Under the pieces are notes generated by a model. That model had not been told where the DNA came from, searched no databases, and saw only the letters and a list, made by a program, of their open reading frames with translations. The position numbers and the translations under genes are program-made. A DNA stretch of 64,000 nt from Auanema rhodensis (lineage: Eukaryota > Nematoda > Chromadorea > Rhabditida > Rhabditidae): contig CAXKVF010000078.1 of NCBI GenBank assembly GCA_964057225.1, positions 1-64,000 of the forward strand, in the 5' to 3' direction. The number at the start of each line of letters is the position of its first letter. Position 1 is the first letter of the stretch. Below, piece by piece: positions 29,201 through 44,900 of this stretch.

Positions 29201-32200
29201 ACCGCATCTCTTTATCTTTCACGTGAAGAGAGTTACATACCAAGTGCACATCACGTGTACATTTAATTAGCATAAATTAAAGTTCACGTAAATTTCAAAG
29301 TCATGGTTACCATGAACCAATATCAATAAAAATTTGTTTTTAGACTAATATGGACATGGGGAATCTAATTTTGAAAACCGCATCTCTTAATCTTTCACGT
29401 GAAGCGAGTTACATACCAAGTGTACATCACGTGTACATTTAATTAGCATGAATTAAAGTTCACGTAAATTTCAAAGTCATGGTTACCATGAACCAATATC
29501 AATAAAAATTTGTTTTTAGACTAATATGGACATGGGGAATCTAATTTTGAAAACCGCATCTCTTTATCTTTCTCGTGAAGCGAGTTACATACCAAGGGCA
29601 CATCACGTGTACATTTAATTAGCATAAATTAAAGTTCACGTAAATTTCAAAGTCATGGTTACCATGAACCAATATCAATAAAAATTTGTTTTTAGACTAA
29701 TATGGACATGGGGAATCTAATTTTGAAAACCGCATTTCTTTATCTTTCACGTGAAGCGAGTTACATACCAAGTGCACATCACGTGTACATTTAATTAGCA
29801 TAAATTAAAGTTCACGTAAATTTCAAAGTCATGGTTACCATGCACCAATATCAATAAAAATTTGTTTTTAGACTAATATGGACATGGGGAATCTAATTTT
29901 GAAAACCGCATCTCTTTATCTTTCACGTGAAGCGAGTTACATACCAAGTGCACATCACGTGTACATTTAATTAGCATGAATTAAAGTTCACGTAAATTTC
30001 AAAGTCATGGTTACCATGCACCAATATCAATAAAAATTTGTTTTTAGACTAATATGGACATGGGGAATCTAATTTTGAAAACCGCATCTCTTTATCTTTC
30101 ACGTGAAGCGAGTTACATACCAAGTGCACATCACGTGTACATTTAATTAGCATAAATTAAAGTTCACGTAAATTTCAAAGTCATGGTTACCATGCACCAA
30201 TATCAATAAAAATTTGTTTTTAGACTAATATGGACATGGGGAATGTAATTTTGAAAACCGCATCTCTTTATCTTTCACGTGAAGCGAGTTACATACCAAG
30301 TGCACATCACGTGTACATTTAATTAGCATAAATTAAAGTTCACGTAAATTTCAAAGTCATGGTTACCATGCACCAATATCAATAAAAATTTGTTTTTAGA
30401 CTAATATGGACATGGGGAATCTAATTTTGAAAACCGCATCTCTTTATCTTTCACGTGAAGCGAGTTACATACCAAGTGCACATCACGTGTACATTTAATT
30501 AGCATAAATTAAAGTTCACGTAAATTTCAAAGTCATGGTTACCATGCACCAATATCAATAAAAATTTGTTTTTAGACTAATATGGACATGGGGAATCTAA
30601 TTTTGAAAACCGCATCTCTTTATCTTTCACGTGAAGCGAGTTACATACCAAGTGCACATCACGTGTACATTTAATTAGCATAAATTTAAGTTCACGTAAA
30701 TTTCAAAGTCATGGTTACCATGCACCAATATCAATAAAAATTTGTTTTTAGACTAATATGGACATGGGGGATCTAATTTTGAAAACCGCATCTCTTTATC
30801 TTTCACGTGAAGCGAGTTACATACCAAGTGCACATCACGTGTACATTTAATTAGCATAAATTAAAGTTCACGTAAATTTCAAAGTCATGGTTATCATGAA
30901 CCAATATCAATAAAAATTTGTTTTTAGACTAATATGGACATGGGTAATCTAATTTTGAAAACCGCATCTCTTTATCTTTCACGTGAAGCGAGTTACATAC
31001 CAAGTGCACATCACGTGTACATTTAATTAGCATAAATTAAAGTTCACGTAAATTTCAAAGTCATGGTTACCATGAACCAATATCAATAAAAATTTGTTTT
31101 TAGACTAATATGGACATGGGGAATCTAATTTTGAAAACCGCATCTCTTTATCTTTCACGTGAAGCGAGTTACATACCAAGTGCACATCACGTGTACATTT
31201 AATTAGCATAAATTAAAGTTCACGTAAATTTCAAAGTCATGGTTACCATGCGCCAATATCAATAAAAATTTGTTTTTAGACTAATATGGACATGGGGAAT
31301 CTAATTTTGAAAACCGCATCTCTTTATCTTTCACGTGAAGCGAGTTACATACCAAGTGCACATCACGTGTACATTCAATTAGCATAAATTAAAGTTCACG
31401 TAAATTTCAAAGTCATGGTTACCATGCACCAATATCAATAAAAATTTGTTTTTAGACTAATATGGACATGGGGAATCTAATTTTGAAAACCGCATCTCTT
31501 TATCTTTCACGTGAAGCGAGTTACATACCAAGTGCACATCACGTGTACATTTAATTAGCATAAATTTAAGTTCACGTAAATTTCAAAGTCATGGTTACCA
31601 TGCACCAATATCAATAAAAATTTGTTTTTAGACTAATATGGACATGGGGGATCTAATTTTGAAAACCGCATCTCTTTATCTTTCACGTGAAGCGAGTTAC
31701 ATACCAAGTGCACATCACGTGTACATTTAATTAGCATAAATTAAAGTTCACGTAAATTTCAAAGTCATGGTTATCATGAACCAATATCAATAAAAATTTG
31801 TTTTTAGACTAATATGGACATGGGTAATCTAATTTTGAAAACCGCATCTCTTTATCTTTCACGTGAAGCGAGTTACATACCAAGTGCACATCACGTGTAC
31901 ATTTAATTAGCATAAATTAAAGTTCACGTAAATTTCAAAGTCATGGTTACCATGAACCAATATCAATAAAAATTTGTTTTTGGACTAATATGGACATGGG
32001 GAATCTAATTTTGAAAACCGCATCTCTTTATCTTTCACGTGAAGCGAGTTACATACCAAGTGCACATCACGTGTACATTTAATTAGCATAAATTAAAGTT
32101 CACGTAAATTTCAAAGTCATGGTTACCATGCACCAATATCAATAAAAATTTGTTTTTAGACTAATATGGACATGGGGAATCTAATTTTGAAAACCGCATC

Positions 32201-34400
32201 TCTTTATCTTTCACGTGAAGCGAGTTACATACCAAGTGCACATCACGTGTACATTTAATTAGCATAAATTAAAGTTCACGTAAATTTCAAAGTCATGGTT
32301 ACCATGCACCAATATCAATAAAAATTTGTTTTTAGACTAATATGGACATGGGGAATCTAATTTTGAAAACCGCATCTCTTTATCTTTCACGTGAAGAGAG
32401 TTACATACCAAGTGCACATCACGTGTACATTTAATTAGCATAAATTAAAGTTCACGTAAATTTCAAAGTCATGGTTACCATGAACCAATATCAATAAAAA
32501 TTTGTTTTTAGACTAATATGGACATGGGGAATCTAATTTTGAAAACCGCATCTCTTAATCTTTCACGTGAAGCGAGTTACATACCAAGTGTACATCACGT
32601 GTACATTTAATTAGCATGAATTAAAGTTCACGTAAATTTCAAAGTCATGGTTACCATGAACCAATATCAATAAAAATTTGTTTTTAGACTAATATGGACA
32701 TGGGGAATCTAATTTTGAAAACCGCATCTCTTTATCTTTCTCGTGAAGCGAGTTACATACCAAGGGCACATCACGTGTACATTTAATTAGCATAAATTAA
32801 AGTTCACGTAAATTTCAAAGTCATGGTTACCATGAACCAATATCAATAAAAATTTGTTTTTAGACTAATATGGACATGGGGAATCTAATTTTGAAAACCG
32901 CATTTCTTTATCTTTCACGTGAAGCGAGTTACATACCAAGTGCACATCACGTGTACATTTAATTAGCATAAATTAAAGTTCACGTAAATTTCAAAGTCAT
33001 GGTTACCATGCACCAATATCAATAAAAATTTGTTTTTAGACTAATATGGACATGGGGAATCTAATTTTGAAAACCGCATCTCTTTATCTTTCACGTGAAG
33101 CGAGTTACATACCAAGTGCACATCACGTGTACATTTAATTAGCATGAATTAAAGTTCACGTAAATTTCAAAGTCATGGTTACCATGCACCAATATCAATA
33201 AAAATTTGTTTTTAGACTAATATGGACATGGGGAATCTAATTTTGAAAACCGCATCTCTTTATCTTTCACGTGAAGCGAGTTACATACCAAGTGCACATC
33301 ACGTGTACATTTAATTAGCATAAATTAAAGTTCACGTAAATTTCAAAGTCATGGTTACCATGCACCAATATCAATAAAAATTTGTTTTTAGACTAATATG
33401 GACATGGGGAATGTAATTTTGAAAACCGCATCTCTTTATCTTTCACGTGAAGCGAGTTACATACCAAGTGCACATCACGTGTACATTTAATTAGCATAAA
33501 TTAAAGTTCACGTAAATTTCAAAGTCATGGTTACCATGCACCAATATCAATAAAAATTTGTTTTTAGACTAATATGGACATGGGGAATCTAATTTTGAAA
33601 ACCGCATCTCTTTATCTTTCACGTGAAGCGAGTTACATACCAAGTGCACATCACGTGTACATTTAATTAGCATAAATTAAAGTTCACGTAAATTTCAAAG
33701 TCATGGTTACCATGCACCAATATCAATAAAAATTTGTTTTTAGACTAATATGGACATGGGGAATCTAATTTTGAAAACCGCATCTCTTTATCTTTCACGT
33801 GAAGCGAGTTACATACCAAGTGCACATCACGTGTACATTTAATTAGCATAAATTTAAGTTCACGTAAATTTCAAAGTCATGGTTACCATGCACCAATATC
33901 AATAAAAATTTGTTTTTAGACTAATATGGACATGGGGGATCTAATTTTGAAAACCGCATCTCTTTATCTTTCACGTGAAGCGAGTTACATACCAAGTGCA
34001 CATCACGTGTACATTTAATTAGCATAAATTAAAGTTCACGTAAATTTCAAAGTCATGGTTATCATGAACCAATATCAATAAAAATTTGTTTTTAGACTAA
34101 TATGGACATGGGTAATCTAATTTTGAAAACCGCATCTCTTTATCTTTCACGTGAAGCGAGTTACATACCAAGTGCACATCACGTGTACATTTAATTAGCA
34201 TAAATTAAAGTTCACGTAAATTTCAAAGTCATGGTTACCATGAACCAATATCAATAAAAATTTGTTTTTAGACTAATATGGACATGGGGAATCTAATTTT
34301 GAAAACCGCATCTCTTTATCTTTCACGTGAAGCGAGTTACATACCAAGTGCACATCACGTGTACATTTAATTAGCATAAATTAAAGTTCACGTAAATTTC
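28060..34400. repeat. Higher-order repeat, 18-mer (3168 bp), two copies
   Basis: Marks separated by exactly 3168 bp are ATGCGCC (CGCC at 28083 and 31251), GGTTATCATG (28601/31769 and 30889/34057), TTTTTGGACT (about 28811 and 31979), GAAGAGAG (29225/32393), AGTGTACATC (about 29419 and 32587), TTTCTCGTG (29569/32737) and GGGAATGTAA (about 30241 and 33409). The signature run that includes GGTTATCATG occurs twice per unit (13 and 5 monomers apart), so the unit itself contains an internal duplication. Confidence 0.9.
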
Positions 34401-37400
34401 AAAGTCATGGTTACCATGCACCAATATCAATAAAAATTTGTTTTTAGACTAATATGGACATGGGGAATCTAATTTTGAAAACCGCATCTCTTTATCTTTC
34501 ACGTGAAGCGAGTTACATACCAAGTGCACATCACGTGTACATTTAATTAGCATAAATTAAAGTTCACGTAAATTTCAAAGTCATGGTTACCATGCACCAA
34601 TATCAATAAAAATTTGTTTTTAGACTAATATGGACATGGGGAATCTAATTTTGAAAACCGCATCTCTTTATCTTTCACGTGAAGAGAGTTACATACCAAG
34701 TGCACATCACGTGTACATTTAATTAGCATAAATTAAAGTTCACGTAAATTTCAAAGTCATGGTTACCATGAACCAATATCAATAAAAATTTGTTTTTAGA
34801 CTAATATGGACATGGGGAATCTAATTTTGAAAACCGCATCTCTTTATCTTTCACGTGAAGCGAGTTACATACCAAGTGCACATCACGTGTACATTTAATT
34901 AGCATAAATTAAAGTTCACGTAAATTTCAAAGTCATGGTTACCATGAACCAATATCAGTAAAAATTTGTTTTTAGACTAATATGGACATGGGGAATCTAA
35001 TTTTGAAAACCGCATCTCTTTATCTTTCACGTGAAGCGAGTTACATACCAAGTGCACATCACGTGTACATTTAATTAGCATAAATTAAAGTTCACGTAAA
35101 TTTCAAAGTCATGGTTACCATGAACCAATATCAATAAAAATTTGTTTTTAGACTAATATGGACATGGGGAATCTAATTTTGAAAACCGCATCTCTTTATC
35201 TTTCACGTGAAGCGAGTTACATACCAAGTGCACATCACGTGTACATTTAAATAGCATAAATTAAAGTTCACGTAAATTTCAAAGTCATGGTTACCATGCA
35301 CCAATATCAATAAAAATTTGTTTTTAGACTAATATGGACATGGGGAATCTAATTTTGAAAACCGCATCTCTTTATCTTTCACGTGAAGCGAGTTACATAC
35401 CAAGTGCACATCACGTGTACATTTAATTAGCATAAATTAAAGTTCACGTAAAATTCAAAGTCATGGTTACCATGCACCAATATCAATAAAAATTTGTTTT
35501 TAGACTAATATGGACATGGGGAATCTAATTTTGAAAACCGCATCTCTTTATCTTTCACGTGAAGCGAGTTACATACCAAGTGCACATCACGTGTACATTT
35601 AATTAGCATAAATTAAAGTTCACGTAAATTTCAAAGTCATGGTTACCATGAACCAATATCAATAAAAATTTGTTTTTAGACTAATATGGACATGGGGAAT
35701 CTAATTTTGAAAACCGCATCTCTTTATCTTTCACGTGAAGCGAGTTACATACCAAGTGCACATCACGTGTACATTTAATTAGCATAAATTAAAGTTCACG
35801 TAAATTTCAAAGTCATGGTTACCATGAAGCAATATCGATAAAAATTTGTTTTTAGACTAATATGGACATGGGGAATCTAATTTTGAAAACCGCATCTCTT
35901 TATCTTTCACGTGAAGCGAGTTACATACCAAGTGCACATCACGTGTACATTTAATTAGCATAAATTAAAGTTCACGTAAATTTCAAAGTCATGGTTACCA
36001 TGAACCAATATCAATAAAAATTTGTTTTTAGACTAATATGGACATGGGGAATCTAATTTTGAAAACCGCATCTCTTTATCTTTCACGTGAAGCGAGTTAC
36101 ATACCAAGTGCACATCACGTGTACATTTAATTAGCATAAATTAAAGTTCACGTAAATTTCAAAGTCATGGTTACCATGAAGCAATATCAATAAAAATATG
36201 TTTTTAGACTAATATGGACATGGGGAATCTAAATTTGAAAACCGCATCTCTTTATCTTTCACGTGAAGCGAGTTACATACCAAGTGCACATCACGTGTAC
36301 ATTTAATTAGCATAAATTAAAGTTCACGTAAATTTCAAAGTCATGGTTACCATGAACCAATATCAATAAAAATTTGTTTTTAGACTAATATGGACATGGG
36401 GAATCTAATTTTGAAAACCGCATCTCTTAATCTTTCACGTGAAGCGAGTTACATACCAAGTGCACATCACGTGTACATTTAATTAGCATGAATTAAAGTT
36501 CACGTAAATTTCAAAGTCATGGTTACCATGAACCAATATCAATAAAAATTTGTTTTTAGACTAATATGGACATGGGGAATCTAATTTTGAAAACCGCATC
36601 TCTTTATCTTTCTCGTGAAGCGAGTTACATACCAAGGGCACATCACGTGTACATTTAATTAGCATAAATTAAAGTTCACGTAAATTTCAAAGTCATGGTT
36701 ACCATGAACCAATATCAATAAAAATTTGTTTTTAGACTAATATGGACATGGGGAATCTAATTTTGAAAACCGCATTTCTTTATCTTTCACGTGAAGCGAG
36801 TTACATACCAAGTGCACATCACGTGTACATTTAATTAGCATAAATTAAAGTTCACGTAAATTTCAAAGTCATGGTTACCATGCACCAATATCAATAAAAA
36901 TTTGTTTTTAGACTAATATGGACATGGGGAATCTAATTTTGAAAACCGCATCTCTTTATCTTTCACGTGAAGCGAGTTACATACCAAGTGCACATCACGT
37001 GTACATTTAATTAGCATAAATTAAAGTTCACGTAAATTTCAAAGTCATGGTTACCATGAACCAATATCAATAAAAATTTGTTTTTAGACTAATATGGACA
37101 TGGGGAATCTAATTTTGAAAACCGCATCTCTTAATCTTTCACGTGAAGCGAGTTACATACCAAGTGCACATCACGTGTACATTTAATTAGCATGAATTAA
37201 AGTTCACGTAAATTTCAAAGTCATGGTTACCATGAACCAATATCAATAAAAATTTGTTTTTAGACTAATATGGACATGGGGAATCTAATTTTGAAAACCG
37301 CATCTCTTTATCTTTCTCGTGAAGCGAGTTACATACCAAGGGCACATCACGTGTACATTTAATTAGCATAAATTAAAGTTCACGTAAATTTCAAAGTCAT

Positions 37401-40400
37401 GGTTACCATGAACCAATATCAATAAAAATTTATTTTAAAACTAATATGGACATGGGGAATCTAATTTTGAAAACCGCATTTCTTTATCTTTCACGTGAAG
37501 CGAGTTACATACCAAGTGCACATCACGTGTACATTTAATTAGCATAAATTAAAGTTCACGTAAATTTCAAAGTCATGGTTACCATGCACCAATATCAATA
37601 AAAATTTGTTTTTAGACTAATATGGACATGGGGAATCTAATTTTGAAAACCGCATCTCTTTATCTTTCACGTGAAGCGAGTTACATACCAAGTGCACATC
37701 ACGTGTACATTTAATTAGCATAAATTAAAGTTCACGTAAATTTCAAAGTCATGGTTACCATGAACCAATATCAATAAAAATTTGTTTTTAGACTAATATG
37801 GACATGGGGAATCTAATTTTGAAAACCGCATCTCTTTATCTTTCACGTGAAGCGAGTTACATACCAAGTGCACATCACGTGTACATTTAATTAGCATAAA
37901 TTAAAGTTCACGTAAATTTCAAAGTCATGGTTACCATGAACCAATATCAATAAAAATTTGTTTTTAGACTAATATGGACATGGGGAATCTAATTTTAAAA
38001 ACCGCATCTCTTTATCTTTCACGTGAAGCGAGTTACATACCAAGTGCACATCACGTGTACATTTAATTAGCATAAATTAAAGTTCACGTAAATTTCAAAG
38101 TCATGGTTACCATGCACCAATATCAATAAAAATTTGTTTTTAGACTAATATGGACATGGGGAATCTAATTTTGAAAACCGCATCTCTTTATCTTTCACGT
38201 GAAGCGAGTTACATACCAAGTGCACATCACGTGTACATTTAATTAGCATAAATTAAAGTTCACGTAAATTTCAAAGTCATGGTTACCATGCACCAATATC
38301 AATAAAAATTTGTTTTTAGACTAATATGGACATGGGGAATCTAATTTTGAAAACCGCATCTCTTTATCTTTCACGTGAAGAGAGTTACATACCAAGTGCA
38401 CATCACGTGTACATTTAATTAGCATAAATTAAAGTTCACGTAAATTTCAAAGTCATGGTTACCATGAACCAATATCAATAAAAATTTGTTTTTAGACTAA
38501 TATGGACATGGGGAATCTAATTTTGAAAACCGCATCTCTTTATCTTTCACGTGAAGCGAGTTACATACCAAGTGCACATCACGTGTACATTTAATTAGCA
38601 TAAATTAAAGTTCACGTAAATTTCAAAGTCATGGTTACCATGAACCAATATCAGTAAAAATTTGTTTTTAGACTAATATGGACATGGGGAATCTAATTTT
38701 GAAAACCGCATCTCTTTATCTTTCACGTGAAGCGAGTTACATACCAAGTGCACATCACGTGTACATTTAATTAGCATAAATTAAAGTTCACGTAAATTTC
38801 AAAGTCATGGTTACCATGAACCAATATCAATAAAAATTTGTTTTTAGACTAATATGGACATGGGGAATCTAATTTTGAAAACCGCATCTCTTTATCTTTC
38901 ACGTGAAGCGAGTTACATACCAAGTGCACATCACGTGTACATTTAAATAGCATAAATTAAAGTTCACGTAAATTTCAAAGTCATGGTTACCATGCACCAA
39001 TATCAATAAAAATTTGTTTTTAGACTAATATGGACATGGGGAATCTAATTTTGAAAACCGCATCTCTTTATCTTTCACGTGAAGCGAGTTACATACCAAG
39101 TGCACATCACGTGTACATTTAATTAGCATAAATTAAAGTTCACGTAAAATTCAAAGTCATGGTTACCATGCACCAATATCAATAAAAATTTGTTTTTAGA
39201 CTAATATGGACATGGGGAATCTAATTTTGAAAACCGCATCTCTTTATCTTTCACGTGAAGCGAGTTACATACCAAGTGCACATCACGTGTACATTTAATT
39301 AGCATAAATTAAAGTTCACGTAAATTTCAAAGTCATGGTTACCATGAACCAATATCAATAAAAATTTGTTTTTAGACTAATATGGACATGGGGAATCTAA
39401 TTTTGAAAACCGCATCTCTTTATCTTTCACGTGAAGCGAGTTACATACCAAGTGCACATCACGTGTACATTTAATTAGCATAAATTAAAGTTCACGTAAA
39501 TTTCAAAGTCATGGTTACCATGAAGCAATATCGATAAAAATTTGTTTTTAGACTAATATGGACATGGGGAATCTAATTTTGAAAACCGCATCTCTTTATC
39601 TTTCACGTGAAGCGAGTTACATACCAAGTGCACATCACGTGTACATTTAATTAGCATAAATTAAAGTTCACGTAAATTTCAAAGTCATGGTTACCATGAA
39701 CCAATATCAATAAAAATTTGTTTTTAGACTAATATGGACATGGGGAATCTAATTTTGAAAACCGCATCTCTTTATCTTTCACGTGAAGCGAGTTACATAC
39801 CAAGTGCACATCACGTGTACATTTAATTAGCATAAATTAAAGTTCACGTAAATTTCAAAGTCATGGTTACCATGAAGCAATATCAATAAAAATATGTTTT
39901 TAGACTAATATGGACATGGGGAATCTAAATTTGAAAACCGCATCTCTTTATCTTTCACGTGAAGCGAGTTACATACCAAGTGCACATCACGTGTACATTT
40001 AATTAGCATAAATTAAAGTTCACGTAAATTTCAAAGTCATGGTTACCATGAACCAATATCAATAAAAATTTGTTTTTAGACTAATATGGACATGGGGAAT
40101 CTAATTTTGAAAACCGCATCTCTTAATCTTTCACGTGAAGCGAGTTACATACCAAGTGCACATCACGTGTACATTTAATTAGCATGAATTAAAGTTCACG
40201 TAAATTTCAAAGTCATGGTTACCATGAACCAATATCAATAAAAATTTGTTTTTAGACTAATATGGACATGGGGAATCTAATTTTGAAAACCGCATCTCTT
40301 TATCTTTCTCGTGAAGCGAGTTACATACCAAGGGCACATCACGTGTACATTTAATTAGCATAAATTAAAGTTCACGTAAATTTCAAAGTCATGGTTACCA

Positions 40401-41900
40401 TGAACCAATATCAATAAAAATTTGTTTTTAGACTAATATGGACATGGGGAATCTAATTTTGAAAACCGCATTTCTTTATCTTTCACGTGAAGCGAGTTAC
40501 ATACCAAGTGCACATCACGTGTACATTTAATTAGCATAAATTAAAGTTCACGTAAATTTCAAAGTCATGGTTACCATGCACCAATATCAATAAAAATTTG
40601 TTTTTAGACTAATATGGACATGGGGAATCTAATTTTGAAAACCGCATCTCTTTATCTTTCACGTGAAGCGAGTTACATACCAAGTGCACATCACGTGTAC
40701 ATTTAATTAGCATAAATTAAAGTTCACGTAAATTTCAAAGTCATGGTTACCATGAACCAATATCAATAAAAATTTGTTTTTAGACTAATATGGACATGGG
40801 GAATCTAATTTTGAAAACCGCATCTCTTAATCTTTCACGTGAAGCGAGTTACATACCAAGTGCACATCACGTGTACATTTAATTAGCATGAATTAAAGTT
40901 CACGTAAATTTCAAAGTCATGGTTACCATGAACCAATATCAATAAAAATTTGTTTTTAGACTAATATGGACATGGGGAATCTAATTTTGAAAACCGCATC
41001 TCTTTATCTTTCTCGTGAAGCGAGTTACATACCAAGGGCACATCACGTGTACATTTAATTAGCATAAATTAAAGTTCACGTAAATTTCAAAGTCATGGTT
41101 ACCATGAACCAATATCAATAAAAATTTATTTTAAAACTAATATGGACATGGGGAATCTAATTTTGAAAACCGCATTTCTTTATCTTTCACGTGAAGCGAG
41201 TTACATACCAAGTGCACATCACGTGTACATTTAATTAGCATAAATTAAAGTTCACGTAAATTTCAAAGTCATGGTTACCATGCACCAATATCAATAAAAA
41301 TTTGTTTTTAGACTAATATGGACATGGGGAATCTAATTTTGAAAACCGCATCTCTTTATCTTTCACGTGAAGCGAGTTACATACCAAGTGCACATCACGT
41401 GTACATTTAATTAGCATAAATTAAAGTTCACGTAAATTTCAAAGTCATGGTTACCATGAACCAATATCAATAAAAATTTGTTTTTAGACTAATATGGACA
41501 TGGGGAATCTAATTTTGAAAACCGCATCTCTTTATCTTTCACGTGAAGCGAGTTACATACCAAGTGCACATCACGTGTACATTTAATTAGCATAAATTAA
41601 AGTTCACGTAAATTTCAAAGTCATGGTTACCATGAACCAATATCAATAAAAATTTGTTTTTAGACTAATATGGACATGGGGAATCTAATTTTAAAAACCG
41701 CATCTCTTTATCTTTCACGTGAAGCGAGTTACATACCAAGTGCACATCACGTGTACATTTAATTAGCATAAATTAAAGTTCACGTAAATTTCAAAGTCAT
41801 GGTTACCATGCACCAATATCAATAAAAATTTGTTTTTAGACTAATATGGACATGGGGAATCTAATTTTGAAAACCGCATCTCTTTATCTTTCACGTGAAG
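34400..41900. repeat. Higher-order repeat, 21-mer (3696 bp), two copies
   Basis: Marks separated by 3696 bp are GAAGAGAG (34681/38377), ATCAGTAAAA (about 34954 and 38650), AATATCGATA (about 35832 and 39528), TTTCTCGTG (36609/40305 and 37313/41009), TTTATTTTAAAAC (about 37429 and 41125) and AATTTTAAAAACC (37991/41687). A 704-bp (4-monomer) duplication is embedded in each copy. The second copy ends near 41.9 kb, where a GACATGATG variant and a different monomer order begin. Confidence 0.9.
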
Positions 41901-44900
41901 CGAGTTACATACCAAGTGCACATCACGTGTACATTTAATTAGCATAAATTAAAGTTCACGTAAATTTCAAAGTCATGGTTACCATGAACCAATATCAATA
42001 AAAATTTGTTTTTAGACTAATATGGACATGATGAATCTAATTTTGAAAACCGCATCTCTTTATCTTTCACGTGAAGCGAGTTACATACCAAGTGCACATC
42101 ACGTGTACATTTAATTAGCATAAATTAAAGTTCACGTAAATTTCAAAGTCATGGTTACCATGAACCAATATCAATAAAAATTTGTTTTTAGACTAATATG
42201 GACATGGGGAATCTAATTTTGAAAACCGCATTTCTTTATCTTTCACGTGAAGCGAGTTACATACCAAGTGCACATCACGTGTACATTTAATTAGCATAAA
42301 TTAAAGTTCACGTAAATTTCAAAGTCATGGTTACCATGCACCAATATCAATAAAAATTTGTTTTTAGACTAATATGGACATGGGGAATCTAATTTTGAAA
42401 ACCGCATCTCTTTATCTTTCACGTGAAGCGAGTTACATACCAAGTGCACATCACGTGTACATTTAATTAGCATAAATTAAAGTTCACGTAAATTTCAAAG
42501 TCATGGTTACCATGAAGCAATATCAATAAAAATGTGTTTTTAGACTAATATGGACATGGGGAATCTAATTTTGAAAACCGCATCTCTTTATCTCTCACGT
42601 GAAGCGAGTTACATATCAAGTGCACATCACGTGTACATTTAATTAGCATAAATTAAAGTTCACGTAAATTTCAAAGTCATGGTTACCATGAACCAATATC
42701 AATAAAAATTTGTTTTTAGACTAATATGGACATGGGGAATCTAATTTTGAAAACCGCATCTCTTTATCTTTCACGTGAAGCGAGTTACATACCAAGTGCA
42801 CATCACGTGTACATTTAATTAGCATAAATTAAAGTTCACGTAAATTTCAAAGTCATGGTTACCATGAACCAATATCAATAAAAATTTGTTTTTAGACTAA
42901 TATGGACATGGGGAATCTAATTTTGAAAACCGCATCTCTTTATCTTTCACGTGAAGCGAGTTACATACCAAGTGCACATCACGTGTACATTTAATTAGCA
43001 TAAATTAAAGTTCACGTAAATTTCAAAGCCATGGTTACCATGAACCAATATCAATAAAAATTTGTTTTTAGACTAATATGGACATGGGGAATCTAATTTT
43101 GAAAACCGCATCTCTTTATCTTTCACGTGAAGCGAGTTACATACCAAGTGCACATCACGTGTACATTTAATTAGCATAAATTAAAGTTCACGTAAATTTC
43201 AAAGTCATGGTTACCATGAACCAATATCAATAAAAATTTGTTTTTAGACTAATATGGACATGGGGAATCTAATTTTGAAAACCGCATCTCTTTATCTTTC
43301 ACGTGAAGCGAGTTACATACCAAGTGCACATCACGTGTACATTTAATTAGCATAAATTAAAGTTCACGTAAATTTCAAAGTCATGGTTACCATGAACCAA
43401 TATCAATAAAAATTTGTTTTTAGACTAATATGGACATGGGGAATCTAATTTTGAAAACCGCATCTCTTTATCTTTCACGTGAAGCGAGTTACATACCAAG
43501 TGCACATCACGTGTACATTTAATTAGCATAAATTAAAGTTCACGTAAATTTCAAAGTCATGGTTACCATGAACCAATATCAATAAAAATTTGTTTTTAGA
43601 CTAATATGGACATGGGGAATCTAATTTTGAAAACCGCATCTCTTTATCTTTCACGTGAAGCGAGTTACATACCAAGTGCACATCACGTGTACATTTAATT
43701 AGCATAAATTAAAGTTCACGTAAATTTCAAAGTCATGGTTACCATGAACCAATATCAATAAAAATTTGTTTTTAGACTAATATGGACATGGGGAATCTAA
43801 TTTTGAAAACCGCATCTCTTTATCTTTCACGTGAAGCGAGTTACATACCAAGTGCACATCACGTGTACATTTAATTAGCATAAATTAAAGTTCACGTAAA
43901 TTTCAAAGCCATGGTTACCATGAACCAATATCAATAAAAATTTGTTTTTAGACTAATATGGACATGGGGAATCTAATTTTGAAAACCGCATCTCTTTATC
44001 TTTCACGTGAAGCGAGTTACATACCAAGTGCACATCACGTGTACATTTAATTAGCATAAATTAAAGTTCACGTAAATTTCAAAGTCATGGTTACCATGAA
44101 CCAATATCAATAAAAATTTGTTTTTAGACTAATATGGACATGGGGAATCTAATTTTGAAAACCGCATCTCTTTATCTTTCACGTGAAGCGAGTTACATAC
44201 CAAGTGCACATCACGTGTACATTTAATTAGCATAAATTAAAGTTCACGTAAATTTCAAAGTCATGGTTACCATGAACCAATATCAATAAAAATTTGTTTT
44301 TAGACTAATATGGACATGGGGAATCTAATTTTGAAAACCGCATCTCTTTATCTTTCACGTGAAGCGAGTTACATACCAAGTGCACATCACGTGTACATTT
44401 AATTAGCATAAATTAAAGTTCACGTAAATTTCAAAGTCATGGTTACCATGAACCAATATCAATAAAAATTTGTTTTTAGACTAATATGGACATGGGGAAT
44501 CTAATTTTGAAAACCGCATCTCTTTATCTTTCACGTGAAGCGAGTTACATACCAAGTGCACATCACGTGTACATTTAATTAGCATAAATTAAAGTTCACG
44601 TAAATTTCAAAGTCATGGTTACCATGAACCAATATCAATAAAAATTTGTTTTTAGACTAATATGGACATGGGGAATCTAATTTTGAAAACCGCATCTCTT
44701 TATCTTTCACGTGAAGCGAGTTACATACCAAGTGCACATCACGTGTACATTTAATTAGCATAAATTAAAGTTCACGTAAATTTCAAAGTCATGGTTACCA
44801 TGAACCAATATCAATAAAAATTTGTTTTTAGACTAATATGGACATGGGGAATCTAATTTTGAAAACCGCATCTCTTTATCTTTCACGTGAAGCGAGTTAC

